Positions 34,000-43,164 are shown, counted from the stretch's first letter. The stretch is 46,801 nt of DNA from Nocardia fusca NBRC 14340 (GCF_001618425.1 NZ_BDCU01000012.1:1-46801); one strand, 5' to 3'. Notes: generated by a model not told the origin, from the letters alone. Made by a program: numbers and translations.

Positions 34000-34038
34000 T
34001 CAGCTGGCAGCCACCTCACGCGTCCTGAGAATTTGCAT
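34000..34038 (-). CDS. Possible 12-residue peptide behind a maximal Shine-Dalgarno sequence
   Basis: After the cydC stop, AAGGAGGTGATCC (34044-34056 on the minus strand) is a 13-base perfect complement of the 16S rRNA 3' end. The ATG five bases beyond opens a 12-codon frame, MQILRTREVAAS, then TGA. The distance from AGGAGG to ATG is 11 bases, near the upper limit. A 7-bp stem follows the stop (GCTGTAGC with GCTACAG). It may be a real micro-ORF, a ribosome-capturing device or chance. I recognise no family. Confidence 0.4.
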   Translation of the reverse strand: MQILRTREVAAS

Positions 34039-34074
34039 TCTTGGGATCACCTCCTTCCTTGTGTAACTCCGAAC

Positions 34075-35994
34075 TTAGCCACCACCGGCGGTAGTCGGCA
34101 ACGGAATTTCGTCGAGGGCGTAACGGGTCGCTTTCCCGTCCGCGAAAGCGGCCCGGACCTGGCCCGATTCATCGACTGTGACCACCAGGCCGGCGCGGTG
34201 CCCGGCAGGTAGCTGATGTGTGACCACCACCACATCGCGGTCGGCCGCGACCAGGCCGCTGTCGATATCGAGCAGATCCCGCAAAAGCTGTGCGCCGGCC
34301 ACGGCGTCGAGGTGTTCGGTGGGTTCGTCCAACAGGAGCGCGCGAGCGGGCGACACCAGGGCACGGGCGAGCAGGATGCGGCGGCGCTGACCGCCCGAGA
34401 CAGCGGCGGCGCCGCCCGGCAGGTCGGTGTGCACGCCGTCGGGCAGCCCGTCCAGCCAGTCCCCCAGGCCGACCGTCCGCAGCGCCCGCTCGGCGGTCGC
34501 GGCGTCGAGATCACCGCGGGCCACCCGCAGGTTCTCCAGCACGCTGGTACCGAACAGATGGGCGTCTTCGGCGAAGAACCGCACCTGATCGTCCGGATCG
34601 TCGAAAAGACCGGCCCAAGCCATCAGCAGGGTGGTCTTCCCGGCGCCGCTGGGCCCGACCACCACGACCCGGGACGCCTGCGGACGCTCCGGGATCTGCC
34701 ACTGCCCGTCGCCCACCCAGCCGATGACGACTCCGTCGGCGCGGCTGTCGGCGTAGGGGAACGGATGCGGATAGCCGCCGGTGCCGAACCGTTTGCGGGA
34801 GCCGGTGGCCCGCGGCACGCGGCCGGTGGCCTCCGCGGCGGGTTCATCGTCCCGTTCCAGGGGCTCCGGGCGGTGGTCGGGCGATACCGCCCGCAACCGG
34901 TGCAGGGCGGCGCGCGCGACCGTGAGGGTCTGCGCGGCGGCCGGCAGCGGACCGGTCGCCTCGAAGGCGGACAGCGGGAGCAGCACCAGTACGGCCAGCG
35001 CCATCGGGGTCATCGCGCCCGGCGCGCCCCCGCCGGGACCGTAGACGATGATCCCGATCAGCAGGGCGGCGAGCACGGTCACGCCGGTGGCCAGCGGGAT
35101 CGCCGCCGCCGCCCAGGCATTGCGGCCCGCAGCCCGGTCCTCGGCGGCCAGCGCCCGCCGGTTCGCCGCCGCCGCGGTGTCCAGCGCGGAACCCAGCTTC
35201 CCGGCGACCCGCAGTTCCGCGGCATGGTCGAGCACGGTGAGGGCGTGCGCGGCGAATTCGGCGCGGTCCGCGCGCGCCGACCGTTCGGCGGCGGCCGCGG
35301 CGCGAGCCGACAGCCAGGGCGCGACGATTCCGGCGAAGGCCAGTGCCGCCATAAGTACTCCGGCGGCCGGCAGCGAGATGCAGGCCAGCAACCCCACCGC
35401 CGCCAGTGCCAGCACCAGCGCCACCGCGATCGGGACGAAAGTCCGCACCACCACCGCGCCGAGATCGTCGATATCGGTGCCGACCCGCACCAGCACGTCC
35501 CCACGCCGCAGCCGCCCGGGCACCCCGGGGCCGCCCGGCGCGGTCGGGGCGGTGGGCCCACCCGCGGCGATTCCGGGGATATCGGCGCGGCGGGTCAGCC
35601 ACAGGGGCGCGCGGGCCAGGGCGCGGTACACCGAGGTGCGGGCGGCGGTCATCGAGCGCAGCGCGACATCGTGAGTGGCGAGCCGCTCCAGGTACCGGCA
35701 GACACCGCGCGAGATACCCAGTGCCCGCACCGCCACCACCGCGACGGTGAGGTCCAGCACCGGCGGCATCTGCCAGGCCCGGGCGATCAGCCAGGCAGCG
35801 AGCGCGGCGAGACCCAGCCCACTGCCCAGGGCCAGGACGCCCCACCCGGTCGCGAATGCCAGCCGCCGGCGGGATACCTCCAGCAGATCCCACATCTGGT
35901 GGGTATCGCGCAGCAGCAGCCGTAGCCGTGCCCAGCGGCGGCCCGCGCGGGGCCGGCGGTGCGGAGGACGAGTGGTTTCGGTTCGAGAGCTCAT
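34075..35994 (-). CDS. cydC: ABC exporter subunit CydC (heterodimeric CydDC)
   Basis: CydDC exports glutathione/cysteine-type thiols or haem and is needed to assemble cytochrome bd. The 639-residue half-transporter has an N-terminal six-helix membrane domain (about 45-330) and an ATPase domain (about 405-600). The latter shows Walker A VGPSGAGKTT, signature VSGGQRRR and Walker B ALLLDEPTEHLD. A Pro/Ala-rich insert (TAPTAPGGPG) lies in the membrane domain near 150. The ATG overlaps the cydD stop (ATGA). As in mycobacteria, cydC is last in cydABDC. Confidence 0.92.
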   Translation of the reverse strand: MSSRTETTRPPHRRPRAGRRWARLRLLLRDTHQMWDLLEVSRRRLAFATGWGVLALGSGLGLAALAAWLIARAWQMPPVLDLTVAVVAVRALGISRGVCRYLERLATHDVALRSMTAARTSVYRALARAPLWLTRRADIPGIAAGGPTAPTAPGGPGVPGRLRRGDVLVRVGTDIDDLGAVVVRTFVPIAVALVLALAAVGLLACISLPAAGVLMAALAFAGIVAPWLSARAAAAAERSARADRAEFAAHALTVLDHAAELRVAGKLGSALDTAAAANRRALAAEDRAAGRNAWAAAAIPLATGVTVLAALLIGIIVYGPGGGAPGAMTPMALAVLVLLPLSAFEATGPLPAAAQTLTVARAALHRLRAVSPDHRPEPLERDDEPAAEATGRVPRATGSRKRFGTGGYPHPFPYADSRADGVVIGWVGDGQWQIPERPQASRVVVVGPSGAGKTTLLMAWAGLFDDPDDQVRFFAEDAHLFGTSVLENLRVARGDLDAATAERALRTVGLGDWLDGLPDGVHTDLPGGAAAVSGGQRRRILLARALVSPARALLLDEPTEHLDAVAGAQLLRDLLDIDSGLVAADRDVVVVTHQLPAGHRAGLVVTVDESGQVRAAFADGKATRYALDEIPLPTTAGGG

Positions 35995-37835
35995 CGCAAC
36001 ATTCGGGGGCAGGTCGTCGGTACCGCGACGATCTCGTCGGCTGCGGACAGGAGGGCCGGTCGGTGGGCGACCACGACCACGGTCGCGCCGGTACGCGCCA
36101 GTGTGGTGAGGGCCGCCGCCACCGCGACTTCGCTGTCGGCATCCAGATGGGCGGTCGGTTCGTCCAACAACAGGATCGGGCGATCCGCGGCCAGCACCCG
36201 GGTCAGCGCGAGCCGCTGCCGTTGGCCGAGGGACAGTCCGATCCCCCCGGACCCGACCACGGTATCCCATCCGGCGGGCAGCGCCTCGAGCACAGCGTCG
36301 AAACCGGTTACGGCACAGGCGGCGTCCAATTCGCTGAGTACCCGGGCCGGACCGCGGCGCGCCGGACCGGCCACGGTGGCACCGAGCAGTTCGAGATTCT
36401 GCCGGAGGGTTCCCGGGACCAGTACCGGTCGCTGCGGGAGCCAGGCCAGCCGCGCCCACCACTGTTCGGCCGGGATCTCCCGGATATCGATGCCGTCGGC
36501 GAGCACCGCGCCGCGGGTGGGTTCGATCAACCCCAGGATCGCCTGCAGCGCGGTCGATTTCCCGGAGCCGTTGGGCCCGGTCAGCGCGGTGACGGCACCG
36601 GGGCGGAATACGGCGCGCAGCCCGTCCGGTGCGGCACCGTCCCTGGAATCGACCGTCAGATCACACAGTTCGATGACGCCCTCGCCCCAGGAGCCGTTCC
36701 GATGGCGCCGTGTTCCGTCGACGCTCACCGCACTGCCGGAAGCCGGGGTCACCGCCGTATCGGAGGCCGCGTTCGCCCCGGCCCGGGGGTGTGCTTGCGT
36801 GCCCTGTGCGTCCGGCGCCGAGATCGTAGCCGCGGCGTCTCCGGCCGCGGGGTCCAGAACAGCGAAAGCCCGGTCGGCCGCCGCCATTCCGTCCTGTGCG
36901 GCATGGAAACGTTCCCCCACGGTCCGCAGCGGCAGGTAGACCTCCGGGGCGAGAACCAGGGCGACGATTCCGGCGTAGAGGCTCATATCGCCGTGCACCA
37001 ACCGCATCCCGATCGCCACCGCCACCAGCGCGACCGACAGGGTGGCCAGCAATTCGAGCACCATCGAGGACAGGAACGCGATCCGCAGTGCGGCCATGGT
37101 GCGGCGGTGCAGCGTTTCGCCGAGTTCCCGGACGCGGCCGCTCATCGTGCGTCCGGGGATATCGGTCGCCTCACCCGTCTCCCGCCCGAGGGCGCGCAGG
37201 GTGGGCATACCGGCGAACAGGTCCAGCAGTTGATCCGACAGCCGCGTGGTGGCCGCGAGTGTCTCCCGGGCCCGGCCTTCGGTGAGCAGGCCGATGAGGA
37301 CCATGAATAGCGGGATCAACGGCAGGGTGATCACCACGATCACCGCCGAGGTGAGGTCGTGGACGGCGATCACCGTCAGTATCACCGGGGGTACGAGGAC
37401 CGCGAGCAGCAGTGCGGGCACATAGCCGGTCAGGTAGGCACGCAAACCGTTGAGGCCGCTGCCCACCACGACCGCGAGTTCGGTTCGCCGCGTTTCGAGT
37501 TCCCGGGGCGGGAGTCCGGCGCCCGCGGCGAGGGCCGCCTGTTCGAGTTCGGTGACGACCCGGGCGCCGGCCCGGTGCGCGATCCGCGACTGCCACCACG
37601 CCGCCAGTACCCGCGCGCCGAGCGCGAGTGCGAGCAGCACCAGTTCCGCGGTCCAGGAGCCGAGGGAGCGGCGGCCCGGGTCGGTGATCACCCCGGCCAG
37701 CACCCGCCCCAGCAGCACGGCCGCGCAGGCGATGCCGACCGTGGTCACCAGCGAAAGGGCGACGCTGAGTGCGAGATAGCGCCGCGCCGAACGCGCGTAC
37801 CGCCACAGGCGAGGGTCCACGGGCGGGCGGGCCAT
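35991..37835 (-). CDS. cydD: ABC exporter subunit CydD
   Basis: The CydC partner of 614 residues has a membrane domain of about 310 residues and an ATPase domain of about 230. The ATPase has Walker A TGPNGSGKST, a slightly altered signature LSLGQRQR (usually LSGGQ) and Walker B ILLLDEPTAHLD. A variable linker of about 60 residues (DAQGTQAHPRAGANAASDTA region) joins the two. ATG is chosen because GAGGAG precedes it by eight bases and it lies four bases after the cydB stop; a longer in-frame reading into cydB is unnecessary. Confidence 0.92.
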   Translation of the reverse strand: MARPPVDPRLWRYARSARRYLALSVALSLVTTVGIACAAVLLGRVLAGVITDPGRRSLGSWTAELVLLALALGARVLAAWWQSRIAHRAGARVVTELEQAALAAGAGLPPRELETRRTELAVVVGSGLNGLRAYLTGYVPALLLAVLVPPVILTVIAVHDLTSAVIVVITLPLIPLFMVLIGLLTEGRARETLAATTRLSDQLLDLFAGMPTLRALGRETGEATDIPGRTMSGRVRELGETLHRRTMAALRIAFLSSMVLELLATLSVALVAVAIGMRLVHGDMSLYAGIVALVLAPEVYLPLRTVGERFHAAQDGMAAADRAFAVLDPAAGDAAATISAPDAQGTQAHPRAGANAASDTAVTPASGSAVSVDGTRRHRNGSWGEGVIELCDLTVDSRDGAAPDGLRAVFRPGAVTALTGPNGSGKSTALQAILGLIEPTRGAVLADGIDIREIPAEQWWARLAWLPQRPVLVPGTLRQNLELLGATVAGPARRGPARVLSELDAACAVTGFDAVLEALPAGWDTVVGSGGIGLSLGQRQRLALTRVLAADRPILLLDEPTAHLDADSEVAVAAALTTLARTGATVVVVAHRPALLSAADEIVAVPTTCPRMLR

Positions 37836-37839
37836 TGGC

Positions 37840-38874
37840 TCACTCCTCGGTGACAACGCGGGGTGGAAGTCCGATTCCGGGTGGGATGTGTTCGACACTA
37901 ATGCGTTTCCGGAACACCCAGTAGGTCCAGGCCTGATAACCCAGCACCACCGGGGTCACGATCACCGCGGCCCAGCTCATCACCTTCAGCGTGTACGGGG
38001 TCGAGGAGGCGTTGTCCACGGTCAGGCTGAACGCCGGGTCGATCGTGGAGGGCAGCACATCCGGGAACAACGCGCCGAACAGCAGCGCGGTGGCGGCGAG
38101 CACCGTGAGCGCGGTCCCGGTGAAGGACCATCCGTCGCGCCCGGCCAGCAGCGCCGCGGCGCCACCGAGCAGCCCGCACACCGCCAGCGCCAGCGGAATC
38201 CAGGTCCAGCCGGATCCGTAGGCCACTTGGGTCCACAGGCCGAAGCCGGCCACGACCAGGGCCGTCGGCGCCAGCAGCAGCCTGGCGGTGCGGTGGGCGT
38301 CGTCCCGGACCTCCCCGGCGGTCTTGAGCGCCAGGAACACCGCCCCGTGCAACGCGAACAGCAGTCCCGTGGTGAGCGCGCCCAGGAGCGCGTACGGGCC
38401 GAACAGTTCACCGAAGGCACCGGTGAACTGTTTGTCGGCGCCCAGCGGCACGCCGCGCACGATATTGGCGAACACCCAGCCCCAGGCCAGCGCGGGCACC
38501 CAGGAGCCGATTCCGATACCGAGGTCGCAGCGCGCCCGCCAGCGCGGATCGTCGATCTTGCCCCGGTATTCGATCGCGCAGATGCGCAGGATCAATGCCA
38601 CCAGGAGCAGCAGTAGCGCCAAATAGAAACCGGAGAACATGCTCGCGTACCACTCCGGGAACGCGGCGAACAGCGCACCGCCGGCGGTGATCAGCCAGAC
38701 CTCGTTCCCGTCCCACACCGGGCCGATGGTGTTCAGTACGACCCGGCGGCGGGTATCGGATCCCCGGCCGAGGATCGGCATGAGCATGCCGACTCCGAAA
38801 TCGAAACCCTCGAGCACGAAGTACCCGGTGAAGAGCACCCCGATCAGTACGAACCAGAATTCCTGCAGTCCCAT
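37840..38874 (-). CDS. cydB: Cytochrome bd oxidase subunit II CydB
   Basis: This 344-residue membrane protein has about eight to nine helices. Signature sequence GFDFGVGMLMP near 24-34 and NTIGPVWDGNEVWLITAGGALFAAFP near 49-74 are diagnostic. It pairs with CydA in the quinol:oxygen oxidoreductase that supports growth at low oxygen and resists nitric oxide and peroxide. It begins nine bases after cydA ends. Confidence 0.96.
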   Translation of the reverse strand: MGLQEFWFVLIGVLFTGYFVLEGFDFGVGMLMPILGRGSDTRRRVVLNTIGPVWDGNEVWLITAGGALFAAFPEWYASMFSGFYLALLLLLVALILRICAIEYRGKIDDPRWRARCDLGIGIGSWVPALAWGWVFANIVRGVPLGADKQFTGAFGELFGPYALLGALTTGLLFALHGAVFLALKTAGEVRDDAHRTARLLLAPTALVVAGFGLWTQVAYGSGWTWIPLALAVCGLLGGAAALLAGRDGWSFTGTALTVLAATALLFGALFPDVLPSTIDPAFSLTVDNASSTPYTLKVMSWAAVIVTPVVLGYQAWTYWVFRKRISVEHIPPGIGLPPRVVTEE

Positions 38875-38883
38875 ACCCGGCTC

Positions 38884-40347
38884 CTAGTAGGCGAACGAAA
38901 GCTGCTCGGCGACGAGTTTCTCCGCGGGCTCGGACGCGGGCTCGCCCGCCGGCCGTTCCGGCCCCTCGAGCACATAGCGCCGCATCAGGTAGAACCACAC
39001 GACGGCCAGCAGCCCGTAGACCACCGTGAAGGTGATGAGCGAGACCCATACCGTCGCGGCCGCGTGATCGGACACACCCTGCTGCACCATCAGCCGCAGA
39101 TCCTGGTCACCGGTCGGGTTGGGCACCACGACCCAGGGCTGGCGGCCCATCTCGGTGAACACCCAGCCGGCCGCGTTGGCCAGGAACGGGGTCGGGATGG
39201 CGAGCAGGCTCAGCCACGAGAACCAGCGCTGATGCGGGACCCGGCCGCGCCTGGTCATCCAGAATCCGGCGAAGACCAGCAGTGCGGACCCGGCGGCGAG
39301 GCCGATCATGGCGCGGAACGACCAGTAGGTGACGAAGAGGTTGGGCCGGTAGTCGCCGGGCCCGAACTTCTCGTTGTACGCCCGCTGCAGGTCGACGACG
39401 CCCTCCAGCTCCACCCCGGTGAACTTGCCCTCCGCCAGCCAGGGCAGTACGAACGGCACCTCGAGCACATGGGTGACGCTGTCGCAGTTGTTGTGCGTGC
39501 CGACCGTGAGGATCGAGAAGTCCGGGTCGGTCTCGGTGTGGCACAGCGATTCCGCCGAGGCCATCTTCATGGGCTGCTGCTCGAACATCAGCTTGCCCTG
39601 GACATCGCCGGTGTAGACCAGCGCGAGGCCGGCGACCACCACCACCAGCAGCGAGACCCGGGCCGCCGGACGCCACACGGTGCGCGCCTCGGCGAGTTCA
39701 CCGGTATCGCCGCTGCGCGCCTTGCGGACCATCCACCAGCCCGCGATTCCGGCGACGAACGTGCCCGCGGTGAGGAACGATCCCGCGACCACGTGGGGGA
39801 AGGCGGCCAGCGCGGTGTTGTTGGTGAGCAGTTCGGTGATGCTGGACAGTTCGGCCCGCCCGGTCTCCGGGTTGTACCGTGCGCCCACCGGGTGCTGCAT
39901 GAAGGAATTGGCCGCGACGATGAAGTACGCGGAGGCGTTGACGCCGATCGCCACCATCCAGATGGTGCCGAGATGGACGAGTTTGGGCAGCCGCGACCAG
40001 CCGAATATCCACAGTCCGATGAAAGTGGACTCCATGAAGAAGGCCACGAGGCCTTCCAGCGCCAGCGGTGCGCCGAAAACGTCACCGACGAATCGGGAGT
40101 ATTCGCTCCAGTTCATTCCGAACTGGAATTCCTGCACGATTCCGGTGGCCACACCCAGCGCGAAATTGATGAGGAACAGTTTCCCGAAGAATTTTGTGAG
40201 CCGGTACCAGTGCTCCTTGCCGGTGACGACCCAGGCCGTCTGCATTCCCGCGACGAGCGGCGCGAGGCCGATCGTCAGGGGTACGAACAAGAAGTGGTAG
40301 ACGGTCGTGATGCCGAATTGCCATCGCGAGACATCCAGGGCGTCCAC
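38884..40347 (-). CDS. cydA: Cytochrome bd oxidase subunit I CydA
   Basis: CydA holds the quinol site and hemes b558, b595 and d. In 487 residues, H18 (VYHFLF) is the expected high-spin haem ligand. The motif FPHVVAGSFLTAG holds the b558 histidine near 184, and GWVFTEMGRQPW near 380-391 contains the conserved Met and Trp. The length indicates the short-Q-loop form common in Gram-positives. It is the first gene of cydABDC. A perfect-arm palindrome 17-32 bases upstream of its start suggests repressor control. Confidence 0.96.
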   Translation of the reverse strand: MDALDVSRWQFGITTVYHFLFVPLTIGLAPLVAGMQTAWVVTGKEHWYRLTKFFGKLFLINFALGVATGIVQEFQFGMNWSEYSRFVGDVFGAPLALEGLVAFFMESTFIGLWIFGWSRLPKLVHLGTIWMVAIGVNASAYFIVAANSFMQHPVGARYNPETGRAELSSITELLTNNTALAAFPHVVAGSFLTAGTFVAGIAGWWMVRKARSGDTGELAEARTVWRPAARVSLLVVVVAGLALVYTGDVQGKLMFEQQPMKMASAESLCHTETDPDFSILTVGTHNNCDSVTHVLEVPFVLPWLAEGKFTGVELEGVVDLQRAYNEKFGPGDYRPNLFVTYWSFRAMIGLAAGSALLVFAGFWMTRRGRVPHQRWFSWLSLLAIPTPFLANAAGWVFTEMGRQPWVVVPNPTGDQDLRLMVQQGVSDHAAATVWVSLITFTVVYGLLAVVWFYLMRRYVLEGPERPAGEPASEPAEKLVAEQLSFAY

Positions 40348-40363
40348 ACCGAGCCTCCTGTTA

Positions 40364-40379
40364 CTACGACGTGTCGTAG
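40364..40379 (-). promoter_or_regulatory. Palindromic operator before cydA
   Basis: Arms CTACGAC and GTCGTAG separated by GT form a perfect 7-bp inverted repeat. A further half-site GACTACG lies just beyond (40386-40392). It is 17 bases from the cydA start, overlapping the leader or transcription start. It does not match the Rex or CRP consensus; its CTACNAC form resembles BlaI/MecI-type or some TetR operators. Confidence 0.55.
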
Positions 40380-40509
40380 ACCCAAGACTACGCGCCGCGG
40401 CGGCCCGATCAATGTGTCGGCGGACACGACGTGCTCAGCGATACACGCACGATCCGGCGACGGTTCCGGTCACACCGGAAGCGGTCCGGTCGCGCGGAGG
40501 CGCCGGCAA

Positions 40510-41430
40510 TCACCAATCGGCGATGGTCCCGGCCCGTTCGATCCCCCGATCGACCATCTCGACGATCTCCGCAACCGACTCCGGCGCCGACATCCGTACG
40601 CCGTCAAGAGAATTGACCCGTGCGGCGAGCGTCACACTGCTGAGCATCCAGATGCTGTCGCAGTCGAACAGATCGGCGGTGAAAAACGGTTCGTAACGGC
40701 AGTCGTAACCGCGGCGTTCGGCCTCGGCGTACAACGCGCGCTGGGTGATTCCCGGCAGCACACCGTTCTTCGCCGGCGGCGTGATCAGCTGTTTGCCCCG
40801 GGCGATCACCACCGTGGAACGCGGGCCCTCCAGGACCCGGTGTTCGGTACTGGTGAAGATGACGTCATCGGCGCCCATCCGGGCGGCGAACCGCAGCGCG
40901 GCCATATTGGTCGCGTAGGAGAGCGTTTTCGCGCCGAGCAATTGCCAGGGCGCCGCCTGGGCGAGGTCGATCGAGATACCCCGGGTCAAGGTGACCACCG
41001 CGACGCCCTCGGTTCTCGCCGCCGCCACCCGGTCGGACAGCTCCGTCACCATGACGAAGGTCGTGGGGACCGGAACCGCCTCGGACAACTCGCCGGAGCG
41101 CAACCCCGCCTTGGGGCTGCCGAGCGCGCTCTCCCGGCCGCGGGTCAGCACCAGGCGCATGACCCCTTCCTCTTCGCTGCCCCATTCCTTGGCCGCGGTT
41201 TCCATCGCACTGCGCCACCGGGCCAGGTCGGGCTCGGGTAGATCGAGCGCCTGGGCGGAGCGGCGCAGCCGGGCCAGATGAAAATCGAGCGCGCAGACCG
41301 TGCCACCGCGGACCAGAGCCGTTTCGAAAATTCCGTCGCCACGCAGGACGCCGATATCGTCGGCATACAACAACGGCTGGTCCGCATCGCGGACCTCGCC
41401 GTCGAGTGTTACAAGAACTCGATCCACCAT
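40510..41430 (-). CDS. pabC: Aminodeoxychorismate lyase (PabC-like PLP enzyme)
   Basis: A fold-type IV PLP enzyme of 306 residues that splits 4-amino-4-deoxychorismate to p-aminobenzoate for folate, or acts as a branched-chain aminotransferase relative. GDGIFETALVRGG near 31-43, the PLP lysine in LLGAKTLSYATNM near 163-175 and ITQRALYAEAERRG near 231 fit the family. The M. tuberculosis equivalent is Rv0812. The ATG yields MVDRVLVTLDGE; an upstream GTG is possible but adds a non-conserved stretch. It is divergent from the sterol-carrier-like gene. Confidence 0.85.
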   Translation of the reverse strand: MVDRVLVTLDGEVRDADQPLLYADDIGVLRGDGIFETALVRGGTVCALDFHLARLRRSAQALDLPEPDLARWRSAMETAAKEWGSEEEGVMRLVLTRGRESALGSPKAGLRSGELSEAVPVPTTFVMVTELSDRVAAARTEGVAVVTLTRGISIDLAQAAPWQLLGAKTLSYATNMAALRFAARMGADDVIFTSTEHRVLEGPRSTVVIARGKQLITPPAKNGVLPGITQRALYAEAERRGYDCRYEPFFTADLFDCDSIWMLSSVTLAARVNSLDGVRMSAPESVAEIVEMVDRGIERAGTIADW

Positions 41431-41569
41431 GGCACGAGCGTAGGCCACCACCGCTCACTATGACGGACAGAAATCCGGGCTGCCCGGACAATGTCGGCGG
41501 ATTCCCCGGCCACCGATACCGCAGCATCCGCCCAGGGTCCACCATTTCGATCACGCGGGTGGCGCTGGC

Positions 41570-41575
41570 TAAGGT
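41570..41575 (+). promoter_or_regulatory. -10 element of a probably leaderless sterol-carrier-like gene
   Basis: TAAGGT ends six bases before the ATG of the next gene, with no ribosome site. Confidence 0.55.
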
Positions 41576-41581
41576 CAGGCA

Positions 41582-41980
41582 ATGGCGCGACGGACGGATA
41601 TCGACCCCGGCGTGGTGCGAGCCGCGGTGACCGCGGTCCGGGAATGGCTGCTCGACGAGAGCCGTCCGGCCCCGCCCCGGGCCGATCTGGCGGCGGCGGT
41701 TCGCGGGACCGCGCGGGCTCTGGCCGCGGCCGCTCCCGGACATTCGGTGGAGGTGCGGGTCCCGCCCTTCGTCGCGGTGCAGTGCGTCGAAGGCCCCCGG
41801 CACACCCGCGGCACTCCGCCCAACGTGGTGGAGACCGACGCGCGGACCTGGCTGCTGCTGGCGACCGGCCTCCAGGAATTCGCGGCGGCCGTCGCCGCGG
41901 GCGCGGTGGAAGCCTCCGGCAGCCGGGCCGCCGAGATCGGTCACTGGTTGCCGCTGGTCCCGGTACGTCCCGAAGACTGA
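41582..41980 (+). CDS. Sterol-carrier-family (SCP-like) protein
   Basis: A 132-residue alpha/beta protein of the bacterial sterol-carrier-like family (VEVRVPPFVAVQCVEGPRHTRGTPPNVVETDARTWLLLATG, spanning about 56-96). Such proteins are small and cytoplasmic and have no experimentally assigned ligand in actinobacteria. It lies between pabC (divergent) and ygfZ (same strand, 68 bases on), and each gene has its own -10 element. Function is unknown beyond possible lipid binding. Confidence 0.75.
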   Translation: MARRTDIDPGVVRAAVTAVREWLLDESRPAPPRADLAAAVRGTARALAAAAPGHSVEVRVPPFVAVQCVEGPRHTRGTPPNVVETDARTWLLLATGLQEFAAAVAAGAVEASGSRAAEIGHWLPLVPVRPED

Positions 41981-42035
41981 CCCGGCGAATCGCCTGGTCA
42001 ACCCCCCGCTGATGCGCGACAGGGTGATCTGCTCC

Positions 42036-42041
42036 TAGAGT
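42036..42041 (+). promoter_or_regulatory. -10 element of leaderless ygfZ
   Basis: TAGAGT ends seven bases before the GTG chosen as ygfZ start, the arrangement typical of leaderless genes. Confidence 0.6.
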
Positions 42042-42048
42042 GGAAGCT

Positions 42049-43164
42049 GTGTCCGTGCTCGCCGCACCCAGCCCTGTCCTCGCAGTACCGGGAGCCGTCG
42101 CGGCTCCGCCCGGCTCCCCGGACGAGTCCGTCCCCTGGCATTACGGCGACCCGCTCGGCGAACAACGCGCCGCGATCGAACGCGTGGCCGTCGTGGACCG
42201 TTCCCACCGTTTCGTACTCACCGTCACCGGCGCCGAACGGCTGAGCTGGCTGCACACCATCACCAGTCAGCGCATCGCCGACCTGGGCCAGGGCCGCTCC
42301 GCGGAGAATCTGGACCTCGACCTCAACGGCCGGGTACTGCACCATTTCGTGCTCACCGAACTGGACGCGACGGTGTGGATCGACACCGAGGGCGACCGGG
42401 GTCCGGGCCTGCTGGATTTCCTCACCAAAATGGTGTTCTGGGCCGACGCGCAGCCGCGGGAGGCGGCCGATCACGCCGTCATGAGCCTGCTCGGTCCGGG
42501 TGTCGCGACCCTGACCGGCGTACTCGGTCTCGACCGCCTGCCCGATACCTACGAGGCGGTCGCGGTCCCGGGCGGCGGGTTCCTGCGCCGGATGCCCTGG
42601 CCGACCGCGGACTCCTTCGACCTCGTCCTGCCCCGCGAACAGCTCATGTCGCGGTGGAGTGAACTCACCGCCGCCGGTGCCGAACCGGCCGGTTCCTGGG
42701 CCTACGAGGCCCTGCGGGTGGCCGCCGTGCGGCCCCGGATCGGCCTCGACACCGACGACCGCACCATCCCGCACGAGGTGAACTGGATCGGCGGGCCCGA
42801 CGAATACGGCGCCGTCCACCTCGACAAGGGCTGCTATCGCGGCCAGGAGACCGTGGCCCGGGTCCACAATCTCGGCAAACCACCGCGCCGGCTGGTCCTG
42901 CTGCATTTGGACGGCTCCGCCGACGAGCGGCCCGCTCCCGGCACAGCGGTCGACGCCGGCAACCGCGCCGTGGGCGTCCTCGGTACGACGATCGACCATT
43001 ATGAACTAGGCCCCGTAGCGCTCGCCCTGATAAAGCGGTCCGTCCCCGCCGATACCCAACTGACCGTGGGCAGCACGGCCGCGGCCATCGACCCCGATTC
43101 GGTGATCGCCGACGACACCCCGCAGGCCGGGCGCCGCGCCGTCGAACGGCTCCGTGGCCGCTGA
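42049..43164 (+). CDS. ygfZ: YgfZ/CAF17-like folate-binding Fe-S maturation protein
   Basis: YgfZ proteins bind tetrahydrofolate in a GcvT-like fold and help assemble or repair certain Fe-S clusters. The 371 residues include the family hallmark KGCYRGQE (about 259-266, in HLDKGCYRGQETVARV). A three-domain layout is visible, with GcvT-like sequence VTGAERLSWLHTITSQRI near 65. The start is set at the GTG seven bases after a -10 element; GTGs nine bases before and six after are in frame. It corresponds to Rv0811c. Confidence 0.9.
   Translation: MSVLAAPSPVLAVPGAVAAPPGSPDESVPWHYGDPLGEQRAAIERVAVVDRSHRFVLTVTGAERLSWLHTITSQRIADLGQGRSAENLDLDLNGRVLHHFVLTELDATVWIDTEGDRGPGLLDFLTKMVFWADAQPREAADHAVMSLLGPGVATLTGVLGLDRLPDTYEAVAVPGGGFLRRMPWPTADSFDLVLPREQLMSRWSELTAAGAEPAGSWAYEALRVAAVRPRIGLDTDDRTIPHEVNWIGGPDEYGAVHLDKGCYRGQETVARVHNLGKPPRRLVLLHLDGSADERPAPGTAVDAGNRAVGVLGTTIDHYELGPVALALIKRSVPADTQLTVGSTAAAIDPDSVIADDTPQAGRRAVERLRGR

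Noticed and set aside
34044..34056. Plus-strand sequence GGATCACCTCCTT identical to the 16S rRNA 3' end
   Set aside because: The match stops abruptly on both sides and no other rRNA sequence is present. It is better read as a minus-strand Shine-Dalgarno sequence.
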